The notes under the pieces were generated by a model. The model had not been told where the DNA came from. It made no database searches and saw nothing but the letters and a program-made list of their open reading frames with translations. 38,549 bases of DNA from Paracoccaceae bacterium. GTDB taxonomy: Bacteria > Pseudomonadota > Alphaproteobacteria > Rhodobacterales > Rhodobacteraceae. Every line of letters begins with the position of its first letter. Within the stretch, counting starts at the first letter, position 1. This document shows positions 1 to 8,875 of this stretch, one piece after another. Location of the stretch: positions 1-38,549 of the forward strand of contig JASJCC010000012.1 in NCBI GenBank assembly GCA_030066175.1. Reading direction: 5' to 3'. The position numbers were made by a program, and so were the translations under genes.

Positions 1-1319
1 TCGGTGATCAGGTCACCTGCGCGCAGACCTTCCTCATAGGCTTCGCTGTCCTCGGCAACATCTGCCACGACCAGACCTTCGGCACTTTCCGGCAGGCCAA
101 GCTGCTCGCGAAGCTCATCGGTGATGTTGCTTACCGTGAGGCCCATGAACTCCCGCGTCACCGGATCGTCCCGATTGATCGACGCCGGCACCGCACGTTC
201 CTCGTCTTCCCGACGTCCGAGAGTGACACGCAGCGTTTCGGTCTCACCGTCGCGGAAGACCAGAACGCGGACCTCCTTGCCGATGGCCGTGTTGCCGACC
301 TGTCGGACTAGACCGCGGGTGTCTTCGACGTCGATGCCGTCAAAGGACAGGATCACGTCGCCCGCTTCCATCCCGGCATCGAGCGCCGGCCCTTCGGGGA
401 CATCCGTCACAAGCGCTCCGCGCGCTTCTTCGAGGCCAAGTCCTTCGGCGAGGTCGTCGGTGACGTCCTGAATGCGGACACCCAGCCAGCCCCTGCGCGT
501 TTCGCCGAAGTCGCGAAGTTGCTGGATCACGTTCTCCGCCACGCGGCTCGACATCGCGAAGCCGATCCCGATGGAACCGCCGTTCGGGGAAAGGATGGCC
601 GTGTTCACACCGATCACGTCACCGTTCATGTTGAACAGCGGACCGCCCGAGTTGCCCCGGTTGATCGCCGCGTCGGTCTGGATGTAATCGTCATAGCTGC
701 CGCTGAGCGAGCGGTTGCGCGCCGACACGATCCCCGCCGAGACCGAAAAGCCCTGCCCCAGCGGGTTGCCCATGGCCATGACCCAGTCGCCCACGCGCGC
801 GGTATCGCTGTCGCCAAAGCTGACAAAGGGCAGCGGTTCGTCGGATTCGACCTTCAAAAGCGCGATGTCGGTGTTGGGGTCCTTGCCGATGATCTCAGCC
901 GGCAGCTCTTCACCCGAGAAAAACTCGATCAGCACCTCGTCCGCGCCATCGATCACGTGGTTGTTGGTGACGATGAAGCCGTCTTCGGAGATCACAAAAC
1001 CCGAGCCCAGCGCCGAAGACCGGCGTGGCCGGCCGTCAGGGCCGTTGCGGTCCTGGAACTCGCGGAAAAAGTCCTCGAAGGGCGAGCCTTCGGGCACGAT
1101 ACCCTGCGGGCCGGTGCGACCGGCAACCGTGGTCGAGGTGGTGATGTTGACCACCGACGGGCTGATCCGTTCCGCCAGATCGGCAAAGCTTTCAGGAACG
1201 CCACGGGCCTGCGCCATCAGCGATTGCGACACAATGAGGATCATCGACAGCGTACCCAGCCAGAACAGCCGAAGCGGCGTCGCGCGATCTTGTGTCAATG
1301 CGAAGGATTGCGGTTTCAA
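1..1319 (-). CDS. degP: Do/DegP-family periplasmic serine protease (C-terminus outside window)
   Basis: Envelope quality-control protease and chaperone of the HtrA family. The sequence shows an N-terminal hydrophobic export segment (about residues 17-37). A trypsin-like domain follows with a complete triad: His121 in TNNHVI, Asp151 in NTDIALL and Ser224 in GNSGGPLF. PDZ1 follows at about 270-360 and the start of PDZ2 runs to the window edge. About 439 codons are present; family members are usually 460-510 residues, so only the end of PDZ2 is missing. The start is a TTG at 1319, chosen because AAGGAG lies at 1326-1331 with six bases of spacing and because the export segment would otherwise be cut. 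It is transcribed away from the membrane-protein gene at 1590. Assignment is firm; DegP versus DegQ/MucD naming is not. Confidence 0.93.
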   Translation of the reverse strand, partial: MKPQSFALTQDRATPLRLFWLGTLSMILIVSQSLMAQARGVPESFADLAERISPSVVNITTSTTVAGRTGPQGIVPEGSPFEDFFREFQDRNGPDGRPRRSSALGSGFVISEDGFIVTNNHVIDGADEVLIEFFSGEELPAEIIGKDPNTDIALLKVESDEPLPFVSFGDSDTARVGDWVMAMGNPLGQGFSVSAGIVSARNRSLSGSYDDYIQTDAAINRGNSGGPLFNMNGDVIGVNTAILSPNGGSIGIGFAMSSRVAENVIQQLRDFGETRRGWLGVRIQDVTDDLAEGLGLEEARGALVTDVPEGPALDAGMEAGDVILSFDGIDVEDTRGLVRQVGNTAIGKEVRVLVFRDGETETLRVTLGRREDEERAVPASINRDDPVTREFMGLTVSNITDELREQLGLPESAEGLVVADVAEDSEAYEEGLRAGDLIT

Positions 1320-1589
1320 TTGGAACTCCTTGTCTCTGCCGGGATCACCTTATAGGGCGCTTTCCCTGCCTCTTTCCAGTAGAACAGACATAGGTGCGCA
1401 GCGGCAACACCAAAGGCTGAAATCACCATTCTCAAGGGATCGTGACTACGAGCCGGCGAGCAAAAACAAGCCTTGGGCGATTCCTTGAATGCTGGGCCCG
1501 TTGTTTTTCTTGAGAAAATTGAAGCTTTGGGTAGACTTCATCGGAAATTCAGACCGAAGTTCCTCCGCATTTCGTGAAAGCATTGTTCG

Positions 1590-2270
1590 ATGGATGATGA
1601 GAAATTCCGGCAAACACTTGCCGACATACTTGAGAAACTCTCCAAAACTCCTGAAAAGGAAGACACCACCACAAAGGATGCGATCAAACGCATCGAAAAG
1701 GTTTCGACCGCGGCGCGCAGCAACTGGTTCTGGTTTTTCGGAATTCTGGCCTACGCGGCCATCACTCTGATGGGCGTCAAGGATGTGGATTTTTTCACCA
1801 CGGACAAGACAACAACGCTGCCTGTGCTGAATTTCCCAGTCAACCTTCTGAATTTCATGATTTTTGCCCCGGCTCTGATCGCGGTCATCTATGCCTACCT
1901 TCACGGATTGATCGAACAGCTTTGGGACGACCTGGCAAAGATCGAACGCACTGGACCGGACGGAAAACCCATTATTTCCCAGCTGCCGGTGTGGCTCTTG
2001 ATCGAGGCGGCCTTGCTCTTGCGTCATCTGTTCAATCGCTCTGACAATCCACCGGTGCGCACCAGCCTTTTGGGGTATTTCGGAATTGCCGCCACTGTGT
2101 TCATGGTCTGGTTAGCCGCCCCTATGGTGACAGGATGGTTCTGGCTGCGTTCCATGGTGATGCATGATACCTTTTTTAGCGCCGTTCTCGGTGGCGTGTT
2201 CCTGTTTTGCCTTGTGGTGTTTTGGTTCAGCATAACCACGCTACTACGCGTCATGTGGTCAGCGGAGTAG
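1590..2270 (+). CDS. Unrecognised four-helix membrane protein, partner of the pentapeptide-repeat gene
   Basis: I do not recognise the family. The 226-residue product starts with a charged, soluble, probably helical segment of about 45 residues. Four predicted membrane helices follow, near 47-66, 85-107, 155-178 and 195-218. A cytoplasmic-looking charged loop (about 112-150) joins helices 2 and 3. There is no signal peptide and no visible catalytic motif. The ribosome site is weak (GTGAAAG region before 1590), and the ATG at 1594 is out of frame, so 1590 is kept. Its stop lies five bases before the next gene's ATG, so the two are almost certainly cotranscribed. Codon use (ATA, ACT, CTT, AAA) is visibly less GC-biased than in flanking hflKC and degP, which suggests later acquisition. 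Function unknown. Confidence 0.75.
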   Translation: MDDEKFRQTLADILEKLSKTPEKEDTTTKDAIKRIEKVSTAARSNWFWFFGILAYAAITLMGVKDVDFFTTDKTTTLPVLNFPVNLLNFMIFAPALIAVIYAYLHGLIEQLWDDLAKIERTGPDGKPIISQLPVWLLIEAALLLRHLFNRSDNPPVRTSLLGYFGIAATVFMVWLAAPMVTGWFWLRSMVMHDTFFSAVLGGVFLFCLVVFWFSITTLLRVMWSAE

Positions 2271-2275
2271 CGCAG

Positions 2276-3670
2276 ATGGTGATCAAGTCGACCCCCCTTA
2301 AAGCGCCCAAGTACATGCCGAAAAAAGCTGATGTACCGCCGGAGGACGGCAATTTCACATTCGGGGGGCGCAGCGAATATGCTTGGGGATCCGGCCTGTT
2401 CTGGCTGTTATCGTTCTTGGGATTCGCCGGCCTTACGGTGTGGATAGCTATGGCAACACTGGATCGCACCGGGTCGGAAGGGTCTTCGGGATCCTCAAGC
2501 AGTTCTCTCAAGTTGCTCCGCTCCGCCAATCTTGCCGGGGCACAGCTCACGCAGGTTCCGGTGGGTTGGCAGGATCGCGATATCGCGATGCGGCAATACT
2601 TCGCCAGCTATTGCCGGCGCCCCGAAACCTATTGTGGTGAAGACGTCGATGCTGCACGTGGCTTCCTGCTAAGCGATGATTTCCAAGCCGAGTTTCTTGA
2701 ACACCGTCGTGCGCTGATTGCGCAGATGAAGAAGCCCAGCTTCGCAGACAAAGACTTGCGCGGGGCGGATCTGCGCAGTGTGAATGCTACGGGCATGTCC
2801 TTTCGTGACGCTGACTTGTCGGGCGCCGATCTCAGCGACGCCGTCTTGGAAAGCGCCGATCTGACCGACGTACAAATTGCCGGTGTCAGCTTTGACCGAG
2901 CTGATGTGCGCAATGCGATCATTAAATCGGCAGACGCAGAAGCCTATTCCAGCGGTTTTCGAAGTATTCAGGCCTACGGTGCAACACTACAACTTGGCAC
3001 CTTGAGAAACGTAGACTTTCGCGGGGCGCTTCTGACCGATGCCAGGTTAGGCGGAACAATAACAGGGCATTTCGAAGACGATTTCGATGCGCCGATGTCA
3101 TTTCGAAGAGCGGATTTGACAAACACGCGCATCGAAAACAGCTATGTTTCGGCGGGAAGTGACCCGGCGGTGTTTGCAGGTGCCAATCTGCTTGGGTTCG
3201 AAGAGTCTCACGATGGCAACACACATTTGCCGAACGGACGAACAGCCCGACTCAGCGGAACAGCGCTACACTTTGTGGATTTGTCACGGGTCGCCACGCC
3301 GTGGGCCGCCGACCTCGCCGATTTTCACACCGAACGCTGGGTGCCGGTGTTCCGCAACAGCTTTGGAGATGCCACGGTTCGTCTGCCTCCTGGCGCGCTG
3401 CGGCCTTGCCATTGGCCGCGCGCGCGCCTTGGACTTATCGAATTTCACGGTGCTTGGCGGGCCTGGCTGGAAGCTGGTGGGCAGAGCTACCCGCCAGTAG
3501 ATACGCTCAGGGCGATTACGTTGATTGGGCAGAATGCGGCCGGCGACACCGTAGAAAAACTGGCATCTGAGGTTTCAAGCCGGCCTGACCTGCTTCCCCC
3601 CGCCGACATCTGCAACTGGGACAGTTGCGATTGCGAAAAGGTTGATGAGTGGCGAGCCGAGCAGAATTAA
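2276..3670 (+). CDS. Membrane-anchored pentapeptide-repeat protein
   Basis: The product is 464 residues. A short polar N-terminus is followed by one membrane helix (about residues 40-60, rich in Leu, Phe and Trp) and a Ser/Gly-rich linker. A globular segment with several Cys comes next (about 105-150). A pentapeptide-repeat stretch then runs from about 163 to 310, with A(D/N)LXX-type units such as LRGADLRSV, LSGADLSDA and LESADLTDV; such repeats fold as a right-handed quadrilateral beta-helix. The C-terminal 150 residues are unrecognised and end in a Cys-rich tail with CNWDSCDCEK. ATG 2276 is preferred over the in-frame upstream ATG 2207, which lies inside the previous gene, because GGAG stands at 2264-2267. 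The stop overlaps the stop of the opposing DUF2065 gene by two bases. Pentapeptide repeats are binding scaffolds; the target here is unknown. Confidence 0.82.
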   Translation: MVIKSTPLKAPKYMPKKADVPPEDGNFTFGGRSEYAWGSGLFWLLSFLGFAGLTVWIAMATLDRTGSEGSSGSSSSSLKLLRSANLAGAQLTQVPVGWQDRDIAMRQYFASYCRRPETYCGEDVDAARGFLLSDDFQAEFLEHRRALIAQMKKPSFADKDLRGADLRSVNATGMSFRDADLSGADLSDAVLESADLTDVQIAGVSFDRADVRNAIIKSADAEAYSSGFRSIQAYGATLQLGTLRNVDFRGALLTDARLGGTITGHFEDDFDAPMSFRRADLTNTRIENSYVSAGSDPAVFAGANLLGFEESHDGNTHLPNGRTARLSGTALHFVDLSRVATPWAADLADFHTERWVPVFRNSFGDATVRLPPGALRPCHWPRARLGLIEFHGAWRAWLEAGGQSYPPVDTLRAITLIGQNAAGDTVEKLASEVSSRPDLLPPADICNWDSCDCEKVDEWRAEQN

Positions 3671-3858
3671 CCGCGAGCAAGCCAGAGTAAGAGAAATCCA
3701 GTCGCCACTGTGACCAGCCCGAGGTTGCGGCGCGTCTCGATCGGCATGGTGCGCAGCGCCTCCAGCAGGCGTTCGACAAGCGAAGGGGCCAGTGCGTACA
3801 CCAGCCCCTCGATGATCAGGACCATGGCGATCCCTGTCAGTATGTCCGTTCCGGTCAC
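3667..3858 (-). CDS. DUF2065 (YjeT-like) small inner-membrane protein
   Basis: This 63-residue protein has two hydrophobic helices (about residues 5-24 and 44-61) joined by a basic loop with MPIETRRNLG, matching the DUF2065/YjeT family. The start is GTG at 3858: its codon overlaps the hflC stop in a four-base GTGA junction, so translation is probably coupled to hflC. DUF2065 genes commonly follow hflC in proteobacteria, but their biochemical role is not established. At its 3' end the TAA (3667-3669) overlaps the opposing pentapeptide gene's TAA (3668-3670). Confidence 0.85.
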   Translation of the reverse strand: MTGTDILTGIAMVLIIEGLVYALAPSLVERLLEALRTMPIETRRNLGLVTVATGFLLLWLARG

Positions 3859-4742
3859 GGCTGAGCCGGCTCCGCCCGCTCGCTCTTGAAGTAGTCAAAG
3901 AACTGGCTGTCGGGCGTCATCACCATGGTCGAGTTGCCGCCCTGGAGCGAAGCTTCATAGGCCTGCAGCGACCGGTAAAAGGCGAAGAACTCCGGATCGG
4001 CTCCAAAGGCTTGGGCAAAGATCGAGTTGCGTTCCGCATCGGCCTCACCGCGGATCACATTGGCGTCCCGGTTGGCTTCGGAGAGGGTCTCGACCACGGT
4101 TCGGTCTGCCAGAGCGCGCACGCGTTGCGCCGCCTCGTTACCGCGGGCGATCTCGTCGGCCGCCTCCCGTTCCCGTTCGGCGCGCATCCGGGCAAAGGTC
4201 GCCTCGAGGTTCTGCGCCGGCAGGTTGGTCTGCTTCAACCGCACGTCGACCACGTCGAGCCCAAGTGACCGCGCCTCGCGGCGGGATTGGTCCCGGATGC
4301 GGTTCATCAGAACACGCCGGTCTTCCGACAGGATGGTGTCCGAAGTCACCTGATCGGCACCCAGCACCTCTCGGATCTGCGCGTTGAGGATCGAAGACAA
4401 GCGGTCCTCGGCGGCGCGCACACCACCGACGCCGACGGCCTGACGGAACTGCACCACGTCGGAAATCCGGTAGCGCGCAAAGGCGTCGACGACCAAGCGG
4501 CGGTCGTCCGAGGGTGTCACCTCGATCGTGTCGGTATCAAGCGACAGGATCCGGTCGTCATAGCGCACGACCTCCTGGATCACCGGGATCTTGAAGGCGA
4601 GGCCCGGTTCCTGCTTGACCGCACGGATCTGACCAAACTGCAGCACCAGCGCCTTTTCGCGTTCATCGACCACGAAGATCGACGACAAGGCGCCCACGAC
4701 GGCGATCACCAGGATCGGCAAAAGATAGGTTGTGCGTCTCAT
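3855..4742 (-). CDS. hflC: HflC, modulator subunit of FtsH protease
   Basis: SPFH/prohibitin-family membrane protein that assembles with HflK around FtsH and limits its proteolysis. The 295-residue product has an N-terminal signal-anchor helix (about 4-24) followed by VDEREKALVLQFGQI, the typical start of the band-7 domain. A long charged helical region follows (about 180-250, RMRAEREREAADEIARGNEA and Ala/Glu/Arg-rich continuation) that forms the coiled-coil wall. Length and the Pro-rich C-terminus fit HflC. It begins two bases after the hflK stop and overlaps DUF2065 at GTGA, so all three are one operon. Confidence 0.95.
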   Translation of the reverse strand: MRRTTYLLPILVIAVVGALSSIFVVDEREKALVLQFGQIRAVKQEPGLAFKIPVIQEVVRYDDRILSLDTDTIEVTPSDDRRLVVDAFARYRISDVVQFRQAVGVGGVRAAEDRLSSILNAQIREVLGADQVTSDTILSEDRRVLMNRIRDQSRREARSLGLDVVDVRLKQTNLPAQNLEATFARMRAEREREAADEIARGNEAAQRVRALADRTVVETLSEANRDANVIRGEADAERNSIFAQAFGADPEFFAFYRSLQAYEASLQGGNSTMVMTPDSQFFDYFKSERAEPAQP

Positions 4743-4744
4743 GC

Positions 4745-5902
4745 TCAGTTACCCCCTGTGCGTGGGCGGTTCAATTCGTTCAGCGGTAGGTACGGCACCA
4801 CGCCGCCCCCTGCCCCGTCGCCACCAGCGATGGATTCATCGAGGATCATCTTGTCGACGCTGCCCAGAACCCGTTCCATGGTTTCCAGATAGAGACGCCG
4901 GCGGGTGACCTCTTCGGCCTTGGAGTATTCCTCCAGAACGGCGGAGAAGCGGCTGGCTTCACCGACAGCCTCGTTCACGACGCGGGCGCGATACCCTTCG
5001 GCCTCTTCGCGGATCTGTGCCGCTTCACCGCGGGCCTCAGCCACAACGCGGTTGGCATAGGCGTCGGCCTGGCGTTCCAGCCGGTCACGTTCCTGTTCGG
5101 CGGCCTGCACTTCGCGGAACGCGTCGATCACCTCGCGCGGCGGGTCGGCGGTGTCGAGGTTGACCCGGACAACCGTCACGCCGCTCTCGTACTCATCCAG
5201 AGTCGCCTGGATCCCTTCGCGCGCGGCATCAGCGATGATACCCCGGTCACGGTTGAGGATGGGGGCGAGGTTCGATGCGGCGATGATCTCACGCATCACC
5301 GATTCCGACACCGCCTGCACCGTCAGCTGCGGATCGCGGATGTTAAAGAGCAGTTTGGCCGGATCGTTGATGTTCCACACCACCTGAAAGTCGATATCGA
5401 CGATGTTGGCATCGGTGGTCAGCATCAGGCCGTCGCCGGTGCCCCGCCCGGTGCCGATATTTTCGGTCCGTTCCGAGGTCACATTGACGACCTCATAGGT
5501 GATCACCGGCCAGGGGGCAAAGTTCAGACCGGGCTGGCCGGTGGCGCTGTATTCGCCCAGGAAAAGCTCAACCGACTGTTCTTCGGGCCGCACCGTGTAG
5601 AAGCTGGCAAAAAGCCACAGGCCCAGTAGGCCGATCAGACCCATCAGCACCGTCCCGCGGGTAAAGGCCGGGCCGCCATCGCCGCCGGAGCCACCGCTGC
5701 CGCCCGAGCCGCCGCGGCCGCCCATCAGCACCTTGAGCCGCTCCTGGCCCTTTTTCATCAGTTCGTCGATCTCGGGGATTTGCGGGTCGCGATCGTCCGG
5801 ACGCCGTCCGCCGCCACCACCGCCTTCGGGGCCGCGGCCATTCCCGCCGCCGCCCTGACCCGAGCCACCGCCGCCCCATGGGCCGCCGCTGTTTCCTGCC
5901 AT
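4745..5902 (-). CDS. hflK: HflK, modulator subunit of FtsH protease
   Basis: Partner of HflC in the FtsH-HflKC complex at the inner membrane. The 385-residue protein opens with a very Gly-rich, disordered cytoplasmic region (about 1-95, with runs such as GGGGSGQGGGGNGRG), which is typical of HflK. One membrane helix follows at about 100-120 (TVLMGLIGLLGLWLFASFY). The SPFH domain begins with YTVRPEEQSVELFLGEY, and an Ala/Glu/Arg coiled-coil region occupies about 270-345. ATG 5902 is preceded by GGGAAACG. It is separated by 74 bases from the upstream gor gene on the same strand. Confidence 0.95.
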   Translation of the reverse strand: MAGNSGGPWGGGGSGQGGGGNGRGPEGGGGGGRRPDDRDPQIPEIDELMKKGQERLKVLMGGRGGSGGSGGSGGDGGPAFTRGTVLMGLIGLLGLWLFASFYTVRPEEQSVELFLGEYSATGQPGLNFAPWPVITYEVVNVTSERTENIGTGRGTGDGLMLTTDANIVDIDFQVVWNINDPAKLLFNIRDPQLTVQAVSESVMREIIAASNLAPILNRDRGIIADAAREGIQATLDEYESGVTVVRVNLDTADPPREVIDAFREVQAAEQERDRLERQADAYANRVVAEARGEAAQIREEAEGYRARVVNEAVGEASRFSAVLEEYSKAEEVTRRRLYLETMERVLGSVDKMILDESIAGGDGAGGGVVPYLPLNELNRPRTGGN

Positions 5903-5976
5903 CTATCGTTTCCCTTTTCGTCGTATCTGGCGTCAATCACGCGTCGCCATTCTACCTGTGCGCCTTTGCGCGAAAT

Positions 5977-7437
5977 TCAAGCGGTCCGGATCGGATTGCG
6001 CATGGTCACGATCTCTTCGGACATTGTCGGGTGAACCGCAACCGTGCGGTCAAAATCTTCCTTGGTGGCGCCCATCTTGATCGCCACCCCGGCCAGTTGG
6101 ATCATCTCACCCGCGCCGGGGGCCACGATGTGGCAGCCCAGCACCTTGCGGCTGGCCTTGGAGACGATCAGCTTCATCAACACGCGGTCGGGTTTGCCGG
6201 CAAAGGCCGTGTGCATCGGCCGGAACGAGGTGCAATAGATTTCAACTTCTTCCAAATCACGCGCCTGCTCTTCGGTCAGGCCCACGCTGCCATATTCCGG
6301 CTGGGTGAAGACCGCCGAGGGGATCAGATCGTGATCCACTGGGGTCGGGTTGGCCTTGAACACGGTTTCGACAAAGGCCATGCCTTCGCGGATCGCCACC
6401 GGGGTCAGGTTGACCCGGTCGGTCACATCCCCGATGGCGTAGACCGAGGGCACACCGGTCTGGCTGTACTCATCCACCGCGATCTGGCCGTGGCGGCCGA
6501 GCTTCACACCGATCTCTTCCAGGCCCATATCGGCCGTGTTTGGTTTGCGCCCGGTAGCAAAGAGCACCATGTCGAACACCCGGGTCTTGCCGTTGGTGGC
6601 CTTGGTCCAGACCGGGCCGCTGCCGGGTTTACCCTGGGCACTGTCCTTGGCGCCGATCTGCCGCGCCTCGACCGGTGCGGTGGCCAGCGTTACGTCCCCT
6701 GCCACCATGTCCTCATCCGTGGCGGCGCGCATCTCGACGATATTGGTGCCGGTATGCAGGTCGATGCCGCGCTCGCGCATGGCATCGGCGATCAGCCCGC
6801 GCGCCTCGTCATCAAAGCCACGCAGGATCTGGGCGCCGCGATAATATTGCGTCACCTCGACGCCAAGCCCGTGCAGGATGCAGGCAAACTCGCAGGCGAT
6901 ATAGCCGCCGCCGACAATCAGGATGGATTTCGGCAGTTCCGGCAGGTGAAAGATGTCATCCGACACGATCCCCAGCTCGGCCCCTGGCATATCGGGACGC
7001 ACCGGGTGGCCGCCCGTGGCCACGAGGATATGTTTGGCGGTCTTGGTCTCGCCGCTGGCAAGCTCAACCGTATGCGCATCCTTGATACGCGCGCGGGTGT
7101 CAAAAGTCTCGACCCCCGAGCCCGACAGCAGGTTGCGGTAGATCCCTTCAAGGCGGTCAAGCTCGGTATTCAGGTGGCCGCAAAACGCCTGCCAGTCAAA
7201 GCTGCCATCCGGGATGTCCCAGCCATAGGCCCGCGCCGCATCGGGCATGTGGGCGTATTCCGAGGCAAAGACCATCAGCTTTTTCGGCACACAGCCGCGG
7301 ATCACACAGGTGCCGCCATACCTATCCGCCTCAGCCAAGGCGACCTTGGCCCCGGCCTCACCCGCCGCGACGCGCGCCGCCCGCACCCCGCCCGAGCCGC
7401 CGCCGATGACAAAAAGATCGTAATCAAAATCGCTCAT
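5977..7437 (-). CDS. gor: Glutathione-disulfide reductase
   Basis: FAD flavoenzyme reducing glutathione disulfide with NADPH. The sequence shows the FAD-binding GGGSGG near residue 12 and the redox-active pair Cys44/Cys49 in GGTCVIRGCVPKK. An NADPH Rossmann motif GGGYIACEFA is followed by arginines (YYRGAQILRG) suited to the 2'-phosphate. The FAD motif ATGRKPNT and the C-terminal catalytic HPTMSEE are also present. At 486 residues it is about 30 longer than E. coli Gor. The excess lies in a segment near residues 235-285, rich in Ala, Lys, Gly and Thr, between the NADPH domain strands. It runs in the same direction as rpiA, about 97 bases downstream of it. Confidence 0.95.
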   Translation of the reverse strand: MSDFDYDLFVIGGGSGGVRAARVAAGEAGAKVALAEADRYGGTCVIRGCVPKKLMVFASEYAHMPDAARAYGWDIPDGSFDWQAFCGHLNTELDRLEGIYRNLLSGSGVETFDTRARIKDAHTVELASGETKTAKHILVATGGHPVRPDMPGAELGIVSDDIFHLPELPKSILIVGGGYIACEFACILHGLGVEVTQYYRGAQILRGFDDEARGLIADAMRERGIDLHTGTNIVEMRAATDEDMVAGDVTLATAPVEARQIGAKDSAQGKPGSGPVWTKATNGKTRVFDMVLFATGRKPNTADMGLEEIGVKLGRHGQIAVDEYSQTGVPSVYAIGDVTDRVNLTPVAIREGMAFVETVFKANPTPVDHDLIPSAVFTQPEYGSVGLTEEQARDLEEVEIYCTSFRPMHTAFAGKPDRVLMKLIVSKASRKVLGCHIVAPGAGEMIQLAGVAIKMGATKEDFDRTVAVHPTMSEEIVTMRNPIRTA

Positions 7438-7534
7438 GACCCATCCCCGGTTCTGTCGCGCATCGGTATTTCACAAGCTTTCCGGGATGGCCAGAGCAGA
7501 GCGGTCTGGCGTCACAAAGGTGATCGCCTGGTGA

Positions 7535-8317
7535 TCAAAGATCCTGAAACATGTTCTCATCATCGGCGAATTCGATCTGGTCTTCGCTGACCGTGCCGGC
7601 GTTGATGTCGCGCACTTCGACCCGGCCGTCGCCAAAGCCGATCACCACCTGATCGCAGATGTCGATAAAAAGGCCGTTTTCCACCACGCCGGGAATCTGG
7701 TTGATCACCATCGCCACTTGCCGCGCATTGCCGATCCGGCCGAGATGCAGGTCGAGGATGTGATTGCACTCATCGGTCACAAAGGGGGCGTCGCCATTCA
7801 TCCGCAGCGTGGCCTTGCGCCCCATCACATCCAGCGCCACCAGCGTTTCCTCGACCAGCGCCTGAGTGGTCTGCCAGCCAAACGGGATCACCTCGATCGG
7901 CAGCGGGAAGGCGCCCAGATGTTCGACCTCTTTGGCGGCATCAGCGATCACAACCATCTGGTCAGACGCCGTGGCGACGATCTTTTCCTGCAGCAAAGCG
8001 CCACCGCCGCCCTTGATCAGGTTGAGATCGGCATCAAACTCATCAGCGCCATCGATGGTGACGTCCAGCCACTTGGCCTCATCAAGCGAGATCACCTCGA
8101 TCCCCATTTCGCGCGCCAGCTGCGCGGTGCGGGTCGAGGTGGGAATGCCGCGAAAGCGCAGCCCCTCGTCACGCACCTTTTCACCAAGGCAGCGCACCAG
8201 CCATGCCGCGGTCGAGCCTGTGCCCAGCCCCACGCGCATGCCATCCTCGACAAAGTCGGCGGCCCGTTTGGCGGCCACAAACTTGGCCTTGTCGATGGGT
8301 GACAGTTCTCCGGTCAT
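7535..8317 (-). CDS. rpiA: Ribose-5-phosphate isomerase A
   Basis: Interconverts ribose-5-phosphate and ribulose-5-phosphate in the non-oxidative pentose phosphate pathway, in the cytoplasm. The 260-residue protein has all three family signatures: GTGSTA at 32-37 (phosphate loop), DGADEFD at 89-95 (catalytic acids) and KGGGGALLQEK at 102-112 (catalytic lysine region). The C-terminal tail is about 30 residues longer than in E. coli RpiA and is acidic. The start ATG follows GGGGATCACC. Glutathione reductase lies downstream in the same direction; a shared transcript would link NADPH-related functions, but the 97-base gap leaves that open. Confidence 0.96.
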   Translation of the reverse strand: MTGELSPIDKAKFVAAKRAADFVEDGMRVGLGTGSTAAWLVRCLGEKVRDEGLRFRGIPTSTRTAQLAREMGIEVISLDEAKWLDVTIDGADEFDADLNLIKGGGGALLQEKIVATASDQMVVIADAAKEVEHLGAFPLPIEVIPFGWQTTQALVEETLVALDVMGRKATLRMNGDAPFVTDECNHILDLHLGRIGNARQVAMVINQIPGVVENGLFIDICDQVVIGFGDGRVEVRDINAGTVSEDQIEFADDENMFQDL

Positions 8318-8410
8318 GGTGATCCCCTTTGCCTGGCGCCGCCGTTATAAGACGCGCGCGCCAGCAGTGCGAGGCTCATTTACACACAATCCCTGCAAAC
8401 GGGCCGGCAA

Positions 8411-8875
8411 TCAGTCGCGAACCCGAATGGTGTCCGCGCCCATTTCGATGGACGAGTTGGACTTCACCGGCCCCGGCAGCGGTTTGCAATTGGACGCAAC
8501 ACCAATCAGGTCTTGGCCTACCGGGTAGACCGTGAAATAGCTCAGGTTGCGCAGGCGTTTCTGGCCGTCAACCTTGACCCAGAGCTTGTTCAGCACGGCT
8601 TTGTTGTGGCGGCGCATACGGCCATTGTCGTTGGTGATTGCGCCACACACCACGACTGTGCCGTTCAACACAAGAACGTCCCAGCGCATGATCATGGCAC
8701 CAAGCGATTCGTTCCAAGTCATTTGGGACTCTTGGAAACTCTTGGTCACCGGCACTTCGAACCGGTGCTGATGCGCCGCTGAGCCATGCGATGGCGAGTC
8801 GTGCGCCTGTGCTGGCGCGGTACCCAGGATAACAGTTGCAGCTGCAAGCACCGCGCGAAACGGGAATGAAATCAT
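8411..8875 (-). CDS. Secreted protein of unknown function
   Basis: The 154-residue product has a clear Sec signal peptide: Arg7, a hydrophobic core of Ala/Val/Leu/Thr, and a probable cleavage after AQA at residue 24. The mature N-terminus is His- and Ser-rich (HDSPSHGSAAHQH), which could bind metal. The rest is a compact mixed domain with two Cys (CGAI and NCKPLPG) that could form a disulfide in the periplasm. The start ATG has GAGGG six bases upstream. It is separated from rpiA by about 93 bases. I do not recognise the family. Confidence 0.8.
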   Translation of the reverse strand: MISFPFRAVLAAATVILGTAPAQAHDSPSHGSAAHQHRFEVPVTKSFQESQMTWNESLGAMIMRWDVLVLNGTVVVCGAITNDNGRMRRHNKAVLNKLWVKVDGQKRLRNLSYFTVYPVGQDLIGVASNCKPLPGPVKSNSSIEMGADTIRVRD

